Shown here: piece by piece, positions 1 through 10,831 of the stretch
How positions within the stretch are numbered: the first letter of the stretch is position 1
Layout: every line of letters begins with the position of its first letter
Assembly: GCA_004431415.1 (NCBI GenBank)
Contig: QPMI01000285.1
Coordinates: forward strand, 1-55,004
Direction: 5' to 3'
DNA from: Cyanophora paradoxa
Lineage: Eukaryota > Glaucocystophyceae > Cyanophorales > Cyanophoraceae
Length of the DNA stretch: 55,004 nt
Translations under genes and position numbers: made by a program
The notes under the pieces: generated by a model
Database searches by the model: none
Told to the model about the DNA's origin: nothing
What the model saw: the letters and a program-made list of their open reading frames with translations, nothing else

Positions 1-3000
1 TCAGGTGGGAAGGTTAACGGAGGATTTGTGATATGCTCCCATAAATGTGTATGGGCGAAATCTGTGATTGATCTTTGTGTGAGTATGGGCAAAAATCTGT
101 TATTTGATCTTTGGTGTGTGTATGGGCGAAATCTGTGATTTGATCTTTGTGTGAGTATGGGCGAAATCCGTAATATCTGCTTTTGTGTGTTTTTGTTTTG
201 CTAACCAATCTAAAACAACATTCGATGTTGGATGATGTGGTAGAGTTGCATTTTTGGTAACTGTGAGATTTTCAATAAATATATTGCTCGAATTAATTTT
301 AAGATCTTCATTATTCAATATGGGCTGCGTATTTGGAAATCCATACAATAATTGTATATAATATCTAACCGCGTTCTTTTCTTCAATAGATAACGCACGA
401 TTGAAAACGATAATTTCGGCAAGATCTCCATTAGCAACAGAAGAACCAAATGATGCAAAATTAGAAGGTGGAAGAAAATCACCCGATGAAGTTCCAATAT
501 CAATACCACCCATTCCTACGACAATTTGCTCTGAGGAAACAGTGAAATCCCAATAATTCCACGAATTATAATATATGATGCATCGAATAATGGAGGAGTT
601 GCATTTTCTATATCGTTTTGAATTTGAGTGAAACCCAAACTTTTGATTTTTACAACCATATCCAATCCAATTTTGATAAGAACTATCCCTTATACTCAAC
701 ATATAAGAAGGATTTGTAGTATTGATCCTACCTATAAAGAATAATGTAAGACCTAATGACCAATCTATTGAAACACTATTCCTATAAGCCATGTTTAATT
801 CTTTCCCAATCGAAATTTGATTGTTCAGGGTTGCATTCAAATAATAATAAACAGTTTCCCAATTCGAATATTTGTAATATGGTATCTGTGTAGTAACTCT
901 GTTATATATCTGACCTTGAAATATATCAACTGACCATGTTGACCTGATGCTTTCCATGCAAATATACAATTTGGAATAATTGGGGCTGGATCAATGACAG
1001 TAGTAACAGCATAGTAAGGTCTATAAAGTATTTGTATAGTATTTTGTGTTCCAATTGTTATATTTCGATACACTGTAAGATTACTTGTGTAAATATCATC
1101 TGCCCATAGTTACTTGCCAATGTTACTTGCCCATAGTTACTTGATATGTTACTTGTATAAAGGTTACTGGTGAAAATGTTACTTGTGACTGTAAGGTTTG
1201 TGTCATTTTTGATCACAAAAAGAGAAAGAATGTTTGTTAATTCACCTTCATCAATATATCCTTGCTCTTCTAAATAATCCTCTGTGACCACTCTCGAAAT
1301 GTTCTCATTGTGTATGTTTTTTGCAGCCATCCTCTGATTGGCTTCCAGAACCCCACCATAATCTGTTTTAATCCATGCAAGCTCTGCCCTCCATAATTAT
1401 CATTTGCAGTTCCCACTATGGGAATGTAGGAATATTTATCTCGACTGAAACTATCATTGGTCTTGAGCCATCTAAACTGCTTACATCTGCTACATGAACC
1501 TGTATAGCAGAGTTGTAATTTTGGTAGGTTGCTGGGTCTGTTGGGACTCTGAATGTATCTGTGGGAATGTCAGCCTCCATGTAGCTTGACACAAAGATAT
1601 TTGGTATGGTTGCTCCTGGTTCAGGTGGTGGATCATAAGAGCCTGGTATGTCCTAATATGAAGTGGTCCTCTCATAGCTGAATTTGCAAGTGTCCATTCA
1701 CATGACATAGTGTTCATTCAAAAAATCCTTTCAGGGACATTGCAAGTCTGGTAAAGAGAAACCCCCAGTTATCAAGAGGCTCCACCTTTGCGAATCTGGT
1801 TGTCATTTTCTCATCCCAAGTATGTTCATGTTTGCTTGGTGGGAAACTCAGTAGGTATCCCATCAATTTCACCCCAATCATGCCTGTGATCCTCTGGTGG
1901 ATACTTTTGAGGTTTGCCTAAGATCTCATCCAATCATGATTGTGATCCTCTGGGGGATACTTTGCAGGTTTATTATTAATTTGTTCATAATCAGGAAAGA
2001 ACTCCCAGATCTCAGGTCGAAATCCATCTGTAATAATTCCTCATGGGGTTCATAAGGTTGCTCATAATCAACAACTGGTGGATCATGCCCATCTGGCAAA
2101 TACTCCTCATCAGGTTCATAGTTCTGCTCATACTCAAACTCTTGAGGATCTAAGCCATCTGGTAGTATCTCCTCCTCATTGGGGTCAAATTGATCATACT
2201 CATACTCTTGTGGGTCAAAACCATCTGGTAAATACTCCTCCTCATCTGGAACGAATTGATATTCTTCAAGCTCTAATATATCGATTTCAGGAGGTAAATA
2301 CTGCTCATCTATTTGCTTTCTGGGTTCAATTATAGGTTTATTGCGAACTTGCTCCCACTCACATATGCTGCCCAAAGGCTACATCTTCAGTTGCTGTGTA
2401 TTCTCTTCCAGGCTGCTTCTTTGGTGTTAGATCGGGTGTCCATTGGGAAATGGAATAGGGAATGGGACAGTAGGTCCATTGGGACCATAATGCTCAATGA
2501 TTTCCCTTAGAGTTTTCTCACTAACAAGCTTCTCTCATTTGCATACACATTGCTGCCATGGATATTTCGCCATTGCCTGGTTCGAATTCCAAGGTCTTTC
2601 ACATTGCTATACAAAGGCAAAAGGTGCCTATCCATTTCGACTAAATCAGGATGCAAATGGATTGCTACTGGTTGACTGGGCTACTGTTGATTGTAATTGA
2701 TGGCTTTTTTTGATGGACATCTTTTGGAGTAAAGAACCCAAAGGCTCATTTCTTGCAAAGTCATATGTAATATCCTTGGGGTAGACATCATTTGTGTAGG
2801 AGACCTGATTGTATTGGCAATGGGACCCACTTGCAATACTTGGGGGACCTCAGCTTTTGCAGTGCTGCCCTCATTGTAAATTCGTAAAGCTGTGTTCTGT
2901 TTGCCCTGCTCATCTTGAACATTGAAAATCAATCGACCACTATCGAACCTGGAAGGTATATCTGGATGAGTGCCACTGGTTTTGAGTTTCTAGGTCTCCT

Positions 3001-3255
3001 TCTGGTGGCTTTGATCTCTGCCACTTGGTTTGCTTTCACATTACCCAAACTAAAAGCTACACTGACATCCTCTTTATCTGGATCAGTTTGATTCACAGAT
3101 AAAGCATGCTCCCTTGATTGAGTCTTTGATGAATTATCAGAGCTGTGGTCAATTGAAACTGAACCCTTTACTTTAATATTATCAAAGTTCACATGCTTGG
3201 TGTGCTTGCATTATCATCTTGAATGGTTTCTAGATGGTGGGTAATTGAAGCTCAT
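1..3255 (-). pseudogene. fibre/tail-spike-like protein, left Polinton copy, frameshifted and cut by window edge
   Basis: This is the left copy of the large fibre gene found intact-ish at 47498-53525. The ATG is at 3255, directly after a TATA-like stretch and an AGTAAAAG motif. Reading frame pieces are 3192-2929, 2932-2681, 2375-1926, 1717-1490, 1330-1058 and 969-100, separated by single-base indels relative to the right copy. The first 650 or so codons closely match the right copy, including an acidic repeat tract (LPDG-DPQE-YEY type) near 2040-2300. The part below about 1275 differs strongly: it encodes a concanavalin/LamG-like module (a VFNRAL...EKNAVRYYI signature at the C-terminal end of the module) with only modest similarity to the right copy. 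At 40-180 there are about four copies of a 36-bp repeat encoding HTHTK-type fibre repeats. The gene continues beyond base 1. It is probably a virion-surface fibre; the breaks may be decay or sequencing indels. Confidence 0.75.
40..180 (-). repeat. 36-bp tandem repeats in fibre gene
   Basis: About four imperfect direct repeats with core GGGCGAAATCTGTGATTTGA occur in tandem. On the minus strand they encode a 12-residue His-rich repeat (HTHTK-IxDF), the type used in trimeric phage tail fibres. The repeats differ by single-base indels, which shift the frame. Confidence 0.7.
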
Positions 3256-3298
3256 GGCTTTTACTATATGGATTTATAAAATTCCTGATAAGTAAAAG
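3256..3298. promoter_or_regulatory. divergent promoter between fibre and patatin genes (left copy)
   Basis: Only 43 bases separate the two divergent ATGs. The spacer is AT-rich, holds TTTATAAA, and carries mirrored boxes: CTTTTACTA next to the fibre start (minus) and AGTAAAAG next to the patatin start (plus). The same arrangement is kept at 53526-53566. Confidence 0.6.
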
Positions 3299-4801
3299 AT
3301 GCCTCTCAAAGTAGTTCTCAGTTTGTCAGGGGAGGTGCAAGGGCATTATCATAACCAGGCTGCTCAAAGAAATCGAAAATCGAACTGGCAGGAGAATAAT
3401 CGATCTTGTGGATCTTGTGAGTGGAACTTCCACTGGTGGGATCATTGCTATTGGGTTAAACATCAGGCATCCTGATAAACCAGGTGAACCTAAACTGACA
3501 GCAAACGATTTACACAATATTTACCTAACTCAACTGCCCTTGATTTTCGCAAATCCTCGAAATATCATTGAAAATGCCCTATTTAACACAAAGTATGATG
3601 TGGGACCCTTGGAGACTGCAATCAATTCAGTTACTGGTGAATCACTAATACAGGATTCCCTTAAGACATTGTGATCACATCCTTTGATACTCAGAATATG
3701 AAACCAATATTTATCACAAATGACAACAATTACAACTTTATGCCTTGTAAGATTGCTGCTAGGGCTACTTCTGCTGCTCCTACATATTCTCTCCTGTAAG
3801 CATTGTTGATTTCAATAGGGGAGTATATGTCTGTCTCATTGATGGTGCCATTTCGGGAAACAATAATCCCAGTGTGTGTGGTTACAGCCATGCAAAGAAG
3901 ATTTACAGTGATGATGATGATATTATAGTAATAAGCATCTCTTGTGGTGAGGTAGACCCACATTTAGAGTCTGATTATGTGGGTTATGCTTATGAGACTG
4001 TAAACAGCTGGGGCATTCTCTCATGGATTGCCTCAACAGATGGAAGCCCATTGATTAACATGCTCATGGCTGCAAGTGAGCTTTCTGCCCTTGATAAGAT
4101 GGAGGAGTTGTTACCCTACAACTATGATCAGGATTATGGGAGATACTATAGGTTATCAGTCCCTCTTCCAAATCATATAGTAAGCTCCCTGGATGACACA
4201 TCTAAGATCCCAGACATGCTTGCATTCACTGAAACATACATTGCAGCAAACAATGATATGATCAATAAGCTTTGCAGCCTTCTAGTAGCAAACTATGAAC
4301 TAAAGAACCCTTCAAAGGCTTACATTTCATCCACTCTCACTACATCACCTCCTTTGGATGCCAATTGGTATCAGCTTGCAGATGATGCCTTTACTGCCTC
4401 ATCCTCTGTGACAGGTAAGAGCCTTCATGGCAAGACCTTCAGCATTTGGCTGGGAAGCTGGAGCCTTTGCTCCTGAGCAGATATGGGAAACCCCCACTGA
4501 ATACCTTCAAGTTGCTTTCCCATACACTTTTGAACTCTCCTCTGTGATTGCCTATGGCTCAGGGGACACCAATGCTTTTATTAAGACTTTCAATGTGGCA
4601 ACATCCACTGATGGGATCAACTGGTCTTTTATTCGATCAGATGGGCAAAACAAAATGTATGTCTGTGAGAACATTAACAATGCTCACAACTCAGGTGATG
4701 TGGCTCTATTGAGTGGATTTCCTCTCAGCATCAAGGATGCTTTTTACATAGGTTATTCTCTGAGAATCAAGTATATTCGCATTTATCCCTTGTGTATGTG
4801 A
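3299..4801 (+). CDS. patatin-like phospholipase with C-terminal discoidin-like domain, left copy, frameshifted
   Basis: This is the left copy of the gene at 53567. The start at 3299 follows AGTAAAAG. Frames are 3299-3340, 3408-3674, 3874-4476 and 4427-4801, joined by small indels relative to the right copy (one lost base at the GGG of the oxyanion loop near 3330, one near 3663, one near 3787, one near 4415). The patatin features are the GTSTG nucleophile elbow (about 3420) and DGAISG with the catalytic Asp (about 3841). The last 120 codons (EQIW... to YIRIYPL) resemble an F5/8C discoidin fold: W-x-QVAF, ATSTDG-NW, YIRIYPL. Patatins cleave acyl chains from lipids. In a virion context such an enzyme could open membranes during entry, and the discoidin-like part could bind glycans; both roles are inference. 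Function of this copy is doubtful because of the frame breaks. Confidence 0.8.
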
Positions 4802-4837
4802 ATGCTCCCACAATGAGAGTTGACTTTACAGGTGCCT

Positions 4838-5767
4838 TTATTCGATAAACTCCAACTGAAAAGAATTATCGATTCCATTCATATCAATCAGTTCACCAAA
4901 GTAATCTTTAAACTCCACAGTGAGTTCCCTTATCACCAGGTTTCTGTCATTGATTTGAATAAATTCTGCATGTTCACCACTATGGTAAACATAGCCCCCT
5001 ATATCTTTACTCAATTGCAATCTAAGGATAGCTCCCTGATTTGTGGTTGCGATTTTGGAATTATATTGTGTCTGCTGGCAAAGGGGACAGCTCTTTAATA
5101 TGCATGTACAGATACTGCTCAGCATTCATATCAGACATCTTCCTGCTGTCAAAATAATATTGCAAGGGCTTAGAGGAGAGTCTGGGTCCTGAGAAGGTGA
5201 TTCCCCATGCTGGGTGATCAGGTGTAATAGGTTTGCCATCATACTTTAACAGGTTCTCAGGTCGATAGGGTGATCCACCAACAGGAGGAGTGCTATAATA
5301 CCCAGTGGTGTATTCAGTAGAACTTACACCCAAAAGCTTTCCTATTCTCTGGTTGCTTGCAATAAAACGAAACTCATGGTTACTGTAAAACTCCACTTTA
5401 TAGGTTGTTGGGTTGTAGAATATCTTGAACTCAAAAGCTACTGTTTTGCCTGCAATAGTTTGGAAGCTTGAATAGTTCAGCCCATAATTATAAGGGTGTG
5501 TTACCCCAAAATGACCCTGATTGATGTAGCCACTGGGAAGGGGATACACTTGTTGTGTGATCACTTGGTTATATGAACCATCTTGGTAATTAAACTGAAC
5601 TGTTAGATGATCAGTTCCCACACTGTTATAGATGCTGTTTGGAATCTCTGCATATAGAACCCTGCATTCCCTTGGTCTCTCTACTGGAGTTGTGAGGGTG
5701 ACCCTGTAAGAGTTTTCATTTTGTCCTTGCTTCTATCCCTGCTATCAATATTAACGAGCCGGTTCAT
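4838..5767 (-). CDS. minor capsid protein (single-jelly-roll, penton-like) A, frameshifted
   Basis: The ATG is at 5767 and reads MNRLVNIDSRDRSKDK, an N-terminus like penton/minor capsid proteins of polintoviruses, virophages and large DNA viruses. A frame change near 5730 leads into an NSYRVTLTTPVERPR-type strand and then AEIPNSIYN. The middle is open at 5621-5061 and the end at 5125-4838, where IRELTVEFKD and the following NG-D-SFQLEF fit the conserved C-terminal strand of the single jelly roll. About 300 codons in all. It is divergently transcribed from a second minor capsid gene at 5796 across a 28-bp spacer. The assignment rests on the N- and C-terminal patterns and the position next to the major capsid gene, not on a search. 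Two indels break the frame. Confidence 0.6.
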
Positions 5768-5795
5768 TTTAATATATAAATATAGATAAAGAAGA
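5768..5795. promoter_or_regulatory. 28-bp divergent promoter between the two minor capsid genes
   Basis: The spacer is purely A/T-rich (AATATATAAATATAG) and ends in ATAAAGAAG before the plus-strand ATG. On the other strand ATATTAAA precedes the minus-strand ATG. It fits the short-leader promoter pattern seen across this element. Confidence 0.55.
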
Positions 5796-6803
5796 ATGCC
5801 TGTGGATTACATCGAGGTTAGCTCATTTAATACAATCTCTGGTGATGGTCCCACATCAAGCTTTGTGGCTAGACTCCCCAGTACTTATGAGAATGTGAGG
5901 GCTGTGAGACTGGTCTCAGCCGAATTTTATAACAGCATCCCTATGGTGAGTGGTGAAACCAAAGCAGGAGATATAACAGTTGACAACACTTTTAGTATTT
6001 ATTATTCTGAAGAGCTTGCGGGAGCTGGAATTACAGGAATTCCAACAACTCGCCCAGCTGCTGATTTTGAACAATGGAAACAATTCATTGTAAATCGCGA
6101 AACCCCCATTCAAAACCACCAACAGCTGGTGAATGTTATAAATGAAAAGTTTAATGACAGAAATCCTAAACCATCTGTTCGCTGCAAATGGGATGAGTCA
6201 CTGAAACGAATTATATTCCATTCCGAAAAAAGTTTTACCTGGCTTTCTCACTTGCTGTAGACCCAAACCTGAAAACAATCCAAAAGCTGTTAAGCTCAGC
6301 TCGACTTTTTGGTCTTGATCCTGGAAGATATGGTAATTCCCCAATCAAATCACAGGTCTATGATGCTCTCACTGATGGAATCTTTACTGGAACTCGAGTA
6401 AACGGTATTATATCTTCATTTGAGCCTGAAATGACCAGGGACAGTGTTTTGTTTGTGAGAGTAAAGGAGCTGGGTGATCTGGTGCAATGTGGGATGGTCT
6501 CCTGACTGGTTACTTCCATAAAATAGTGGTCCCTGACAAAGATTATGGTGAGCATGTAGTTTACAATTCGACAGAGGCTCATCCACTTTACAAATACTAT
6601 AATAGAAGGTTGGATTATCCACTTTCTCGGTTGATATTGTGAATGCTGTTAATGAACCAATTGATTTCGAGGGTCAACCTGTTCATCTTACCTTTGAAAT
6701 TCGCTATGGTGATGAGCCAGCTGGGGACCCAGTTTATGAATACTATAAGATGAGAATGTCGCAGCTTCACCCTTCCTATCCAGTTATTACAAACTTCGCA
6801 TAA
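5796..6803 (+). CDS. minor capsid protein (single-jelly-roll, penton-like) B, frameshifted
   Basis: The ORF starts MPVDYIEVSS and runs open to 6260. It then continues in other frames (about 6240-6500 and about 6485-6803) after indels near 6240, 6480 and 6635, for about 335 codons. The N-terminal part has the pattern 'x-F-x-A-x-LPSTYENVRAVRLVSAEFYNS-IP', typical of minor capsid proteins whose first strand aligns a jelly roll. The C-terminal part (YPLSRL..., then PIDFEGQPVHLTFEI) matches the usual 'LSRL-x-DPxG-x-x-DFNG-x-x-x-x-FxLEI' ending. It sits directly upstream of the major capsid gene. It would occupy the penton vertices of the capsid (known role of the family). The call is by pattern and context. 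Confidence 0.65.
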
Positions 6804-6855
6804 ATTAAGGATCATTGGTAGATTTTTATGTTGCAGTATAATAAAAGAGAATATA

Positions 6856-8224
6856 ATGGATATCACTTCCACTCTTCAAAGACTTTCGCTGAAAGAAGCC
6901 CTAACAACCCCAGAGGAGGCGAAAGCCTTTTTCCTGGATAACTCCCTTATGCTTGGTCTCGAATCCAAGTCTAAGCCAGTTCTAGTTGTTGTGAATCCTA
7001 GTAATACTTTCACAAATAATGTAGGAAATCGCATTTCCTTCAAGCTACCTCGCTACAATTTCTGTGGAAAACTCGAACTTGCTTTTGACCTTCCAGCTAT
7101 CACTTTTGCTGGTGATACTGATCTAGTTCGCAATGGATACACTCGCCCAGTTGGTGCTTTAGTTCAGCGACTTGAAATTACCTATGGATCTTACACCTAC
7201 CATATTCCATCTGATTTCCTTGCTCATTTCCCCCTGGTCTATTATTCGGAGGATCAACTAGCTAAAAAGAAACGATCAATGGGCATGGTTCATGGCATCC
7301 CTGCTCATGGAACCAACCGACTTGGTGGCTCATTTTTCGTTGAAATTCCAGTGCCTTGGCTAAATCACTACCTTCCCCTTGGTGCTTTATCTGGTGAAAT
7401 GGTTGTTACTGTTTGGTTTAAGGATGTTGGAAAAGGCTATGTTGAAACATCCTATGGTGGTCGTGGTCTTACTGTTGCAGCAGCTGATGTAGATTATTCA
7501 AAAGATGATGGTCTTGGAACTGCCCCTGCTGAAACTGTTCTGGCAAATGTTGGTCAAAACATCACAGACTTTACTCTTGGTGCAACAACTCCTGAAATTT
7601 CAATTACTTCTCCTCGCTTTATATGCATGCTATTAATGTTTCTGATGAGCTTTTCGCTACTGTAATTGAAAAGTTAAGACTACTGGCATGGCTATTCCCT
7701 CCCTTGATATTGGATTTGTTGATGCTATTGCTTTCCCTGCTAAGGGCAATGCCCAACCCAATCGAATTAACCTCTCTCAAATCTCAGGTCTTGTATATGC
7801 TCTGCTTGTTTCAGTTCGTGATAATGCAACTGTTGACAAATCCAATGGCTCCCACAGTGTTCTTAAGACCTATGCCAACTCCAAAGACATAACATTTACA
7901 ACTGAAATAAATGGTCAGCGACTTTTTGCCACTGAGCCAATTTCCCTACTCAAAGGTGCTGAGCTAATTGCTGATGCCTTCAAATGCTCTAACATGGATA
8001 AGGTTGCTGATCGCTATGTCCTTTCAGGATTGCCTTTCTGCCTTGATGGAGAAAAGGCGATTCGAAATATTGCCCAGTCTGGTTATGTTGATTTAACAAA
8101 TTCCTCCTCTTCATTCCTCACCCTCTACATGCCTTCAGATAAGGTAATCGATGTTAATGTTCGCGCTCTCATGCATAGCTTTATTATTGTCGACAAAGAT
8201 GGTTTACGCAGAATTAATTTATAG
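6856..8224 (+). CDS. major capsid protein (double jelly roll), two frameshifts
   Basis: The ATG at 6856 follows AATAAAAGAGAATATA. The frame is open to 7665, but homology-like sequence moves to another frame at about 7620-7680 (MHAINVSDELFATVIEKLR) and then to 7688-8224. The joined product is about 456 residues. It is rich in beta strands. An N-terminal VNPSNTFTNNVGNRISFKLPR stretch and the segment IPVPWLNHYLPLGALSGEMVV resemble the 'LPF-W...-ALPLIAL-x-x-H-V' signature of double-jelly-roll capsid proteins of polintoviruses and nucleocytoplasmic large DNA viruses. It lies between the penton-like gene and the packaging ATPase, the classical morphogenesis cluster. Both indels lie in one 70-bp stretch. 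No alternative function fits as well, but a structure prediction would settle it. Confidence 0.75.
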
Positions 8225-8289
8225 ATTGTTACGATATTCAGTCTCCCTGCATTATTTTTATATGTCTTTATTAAGAAAGATATACAACA

Positions 8290-9018
8290 ATGACTGATTT
8301 GGATGAATTTGTGGCTGGTGAAATGATAGAACCACCATTTCGTGTATTGGCAATAGGAAAATCAGCAACTGGTAAATCAGAAGCTGTAAAGTATTGGTTA
8401 AAGCAATTACATGATGCCAAAAAGATTGATGTTGTATTAGTTGTGAGTGGAACCAGCTTCAATCATTTCTGGGATAAAGTGGCAACACTGCAACTGGGAA
8501 AATGGGATGCCCTTACATTGCTAAATTGCTAGATGAGAGGCAAGAGAAAATAGAGAAAGGTGAACCTGTTAACCAATTGTGTGTGGTTTTAGATGATTTA
8601 ATCGATAATGAGATAGTCGATCTCACAAGGATAAAATAATCGGATCTCTGTATTCCAGAGGTCGCCATTCGAAAATATCCATTATCTGCATCACACAAAA
8701 GCTAAGAAAAGTCTCTTCGACTATTCGAGTAAATTCGGATTATGCAATGTTTCTAAGTGCTGCAAATCGCAAAGAACTGGAAGCCATAGAGGAAGAATAC
8801 AATATAATGCGAAATAAAGAGGATTTCTACAAGATGTTTGAAGAGTATGTTCACTCCTATCAGTATATCATTTGGTCCTCTGCAAACTACTCAGTTAAAT
8901 ACTATGTAGATAAAGCTGAGCTTGTGAAAGATTTCCCATTTCCTCGCTTCCACAGGAAGCCAAAAAGAAAGAAGATGAACTGAAACCACCAGAGAAAGAG
9001 GAAGCCCCAAAGAAGTGA
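8290..9018 (+). CDS. FtsK/HerA-type genome-packaging ATPase, frameshifted
   Basis: Start at 8290 after AAGAAAGATATACAACA. Walker A is seen as GKSATGKS (residues about 25-32). After a frame change near 8490, Walker B is VVLDDLID (about 8585-8610). After a further change near 8630 the frame holds SRGRHSKISIICITQ (about 8655-8700), the sensor-like strand with Gln of A32-type ATPases. The ORF 8747-8983 supplies the C-terminal part, and a last indel near 8965 gives a Lys/Glu-rich tail ending at 9018. About 240 residues, the usual length for polintovirus and virophage packaging ATPases. It would pump DNA into the preformed capsid. Frame breaks are all single-base. Confidence 0.85.
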
Positions 9019-9096
9019 AAAGCCAAGTCCATAGCAATAAATTGATGCGATATAAACGCGGTTTATAAAATTATCTCTCATTCTAATAAAGATACA

Positions 9097-9828
9097 ATGC
9101 CTCCCAAACGAAAGATAGGGATCCCAGCTGGGGCTGTTGGCTATTCAGGTGGTGGAAACAATGGATCCATTAACACAGACCCACTGAAATTCAATGGTAT
9201 GAATGAAGTGAAGCCCTCTCAACAACAAGAAGACCCCCTCAATGCTGCCTATGAGGAATCATTTGATGACAAAGCCCACAGGCTTCAACCAGTGACCAAC
9301 TCAACATTTCACCTGAAGCCTCAAAGATGAAGGCTGTTGCTGAGGGAGCCAGGCGAATTATTGGTGCTGCTGATGATAAAGGTTTAGGCTTGCAAGATCT
9401 TTCACTGGCTCGCAAAGGTGAAGGTCTAAGTAAGGAATCAGACAAGGTTATCCAGTCTATGGCTGGTGAAGTCACATATAAGACTGCTCCCACTCAAAAT
9501 ATTCATCGAATTCCCAAGGCTCAATGGGATGAGGTGACTGCTAAACTCAAAGATCTGGAAGCCAAATCAAGTGCCTTGGAGCAGTATGTTACTGAGAAGA
9601 AAGAGAGGCTAAGCTAAAGGAGATGCTTCGAAAGGAAGTTTATAAAATGGGCATTACTGGTGTCCCAGATAAACAGTTTATTGCTAAGAAAGAGACCCAA
9701 ATCGATGAGCAAGCAGTAGATGAAATGAAAACAAAGACCCAAAAGGAACCATTGAACCTGGTGCCACTAAAGCTGAAGTAGAAAAGGGAGTAGCTCCCAC
9801 AGTATATAAAAGACGAGTTTGGCTTTAA
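9097..9828 (+). CDS. unknown virion-region protein, Lys-rich with coiled coil, frameshifted
   Basis: The start at 9097 follows TAATAAAGATACA. The frame is open to 9330, moves to about 9290-9617 (ARRIIGAADDKGLGLQDLS; then a helical, coiled-coil-like AKLKDLEAKSSALEQYV) and then to 9618-9828, with a last possible change near 9750 that gives the C-terminus VYKRRVWL. About 243 residues. The N-terminus (PPKRKIGIPAGAVGY) is basic and Gly-rich. I do not recognise it. Position after the packaging ATPase and the Gly/Lys-rich, helical character would fit a minor core or cement protein, but that is a guess. The promoter of the next gene (TATATAAAAGAC) lies in its last codons. Confidence 0.5.
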
Positions 9829-9850
9829 TTTTCTCTGTTTTATTAGAGAC

Positions 9851-10123
9851 ATGGATATAATACGAAAGTTTATTGAGATGCTCAGTCTGCATGTGGTAAG
9901 CAATTGCCACAGTGGATGCTGTGACACAACAATAGAGTTTGAGATGTCAGATACTGAGGATAATGCCTCAGAAGCAAGAGAGAGAAGGAGGTCTACGATT
10001 TCTGTGGAGTCAATGCCAGCAGACCCCAATGAGTATGCATATGAGCAGCAGGAGTATCCAAGGAGAAGTTCTTTACCAGCAGAAAACGTTTTCTCTGGGA
10101 ATATAAATGGAGGACACTATTAG
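9851..10123 (+). CDS. small unknown protein, 90 aa
   Basis: The ATG is 20 bases after TTTTATTAGAGAC and about 45 after TATATAAAAGAC at 9803. The first 23 residues are amphipathic with three Cys and one His (SNCHSGCCD). The rest is acidic then Arg/Ser-rich (EARERRRSTIS). No family recognised. It overlaps the start of the next gene by 17 bases. Intact. Confidence 0.5.
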   Translation: MDIIRKFIEMLSLHVVSNCHSGCCDTTIEFEMSDTEDNASEARERRRSTISVESMPADPNEYAYEQQEYPRRSSLPAENVFSGNINGGHY

Positions 10124-10352
10124 TTTAATCGAGTTTACCAGTGATGAACCTGTTACTGAGGGTTCTATTAGACACATTCTAGCAATGCAGAAACGATATA
10201 GAGAGGACCCAGAATATAGAGAGTATAAAAAGCAGCAAGCCCTGGCATCCTATTATCGCAGAAAAGCCCAAAAAGAGGAGCAGAGACCCAGAGGGAGACC
10301 GATTAAATATTATTTGCCTACTGATAGTAGCAATGGACCCCCAGGTCTATAA
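10107..10352 (+). CDS. small basic AT-hook protein 1, 81 aa
   Basis: The protein contains YREDPEYREYKKQQALASYYRRK and then RPRGRPIKY, a classical AT-hook core (RGRP flanked by basic and Tyr residues). It is related to the 108-residue protein at 10505, which has the matching block YRENEEYREQKK...YYHKKK followed by GRPRKY. AT-hooks bind the minor groove of AT-rich DNA, so a role in condensing or regulating the AT-rich element genome is plausible. It overlaps the gene before it (17 bases) and the 40-residue ORF after it. Intact. Confidence 0.65.
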   Translation: MEDTISLIEFTSDEPVTEGSIRHILAMQKRYREDPEYREYKKQQALASYYRRKAQKEEQRPRGRPIKYYLPTDSSNGPPGL

Positions 10353-10455
10353 GATAATTGAGAAAAAGCGGTCTCAGTATGCCACTGAGGCAGCTATAAA
10401 AGTTTACAGACAGGAACTGGTGTTCGCAACAAAAAATGACTTAAGGAAAAAGTAG
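10333..10455 (+). CDS. small ORF, 40 aa, unknown
   Basis: The ATG lies inside the last codons of the AT-hook gene in another frame, and the ORF reads MDPQVYKIIEKKRSQYATEA and on to NDLRKK. It is Lys/Arg-rich and probably helical. It would be the first part of an overlapping tandem gene pair; without it 10353-10504 would be non-coding. Evidence is only the good codon pattern and tight spacing. Confidence 0.3.
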   Translation: MDPQVYKIIEKKRSQYATEAAIKVYRQELVFATKNDLRKK

Positions 10456-10504
10456 ATAGATTGTATTGAGGAAAAATTATTTTCGTATCTACTATTAAAG
10501 AGAA

Positions 10505-10831
10505 ATGCCAAATATCCGCAAGATACTCACAGATGATGAAAAAGCAGAGAAGCTGAGACTGAAAAGGGAGCAAGATGCCCAAAGAAAACGCGAAGCCTAT
10601 CATAAAAAGAAGCAGGAACGATTATCCCAAGGAGCCGCTACAGTTCACACACCAGAAGAACTCAAAAAGATTGCCCTCAGACACCAGTGGAAATACAGGG
10701 AAAATGAAGAATATCGCGAGCAAAAAAAGGCAAAAGCGCTGGAATATTACCACAAGAAGAAAGATGAACAGCCCAAGAAACCCAAAGAGCATAAACCGGT
10801 TGGAAGACCTCGGAAATATATCGAAGAATAA
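10505..10831 (+). CDS. small basic AT-hook protein 2, 108 aa
   Basis: Starts at 10505 after CTATTAAAGAGAA, the recurrent leader motif. The protein is almost entirely helical and basic (LRLKREQDAQRKREAYHKKK), with a C-terminal GRPRKY AT-hook core at about residues 99-104. It is a paralogue of the 81-residue protein at 10107; the shared block is 'YRE-x-x-EYRE-x-KK-x-x-AL-x-YY-x-(R/K)K'. Likely a DNA-binding packaging or regulatory protein (inference). Intact. Confidence 0.65.
   Translation: MPNIRKILTDDEKAEKLRLKREQDAQRKREAYHKKKQERLSQGAATVHTPEELKKIALRHQWKYRENEEYREQKKAKALEYYHKKKDEQPKKPKEHKPVGRPRKYIEE

Noticed and set aside
1-5000. Left and right Polinton parts as one collapsed duplicate
   Set aside because: The two copies differ by substitutions and by a fully different fibre module, so they are distinct loci or alleles.
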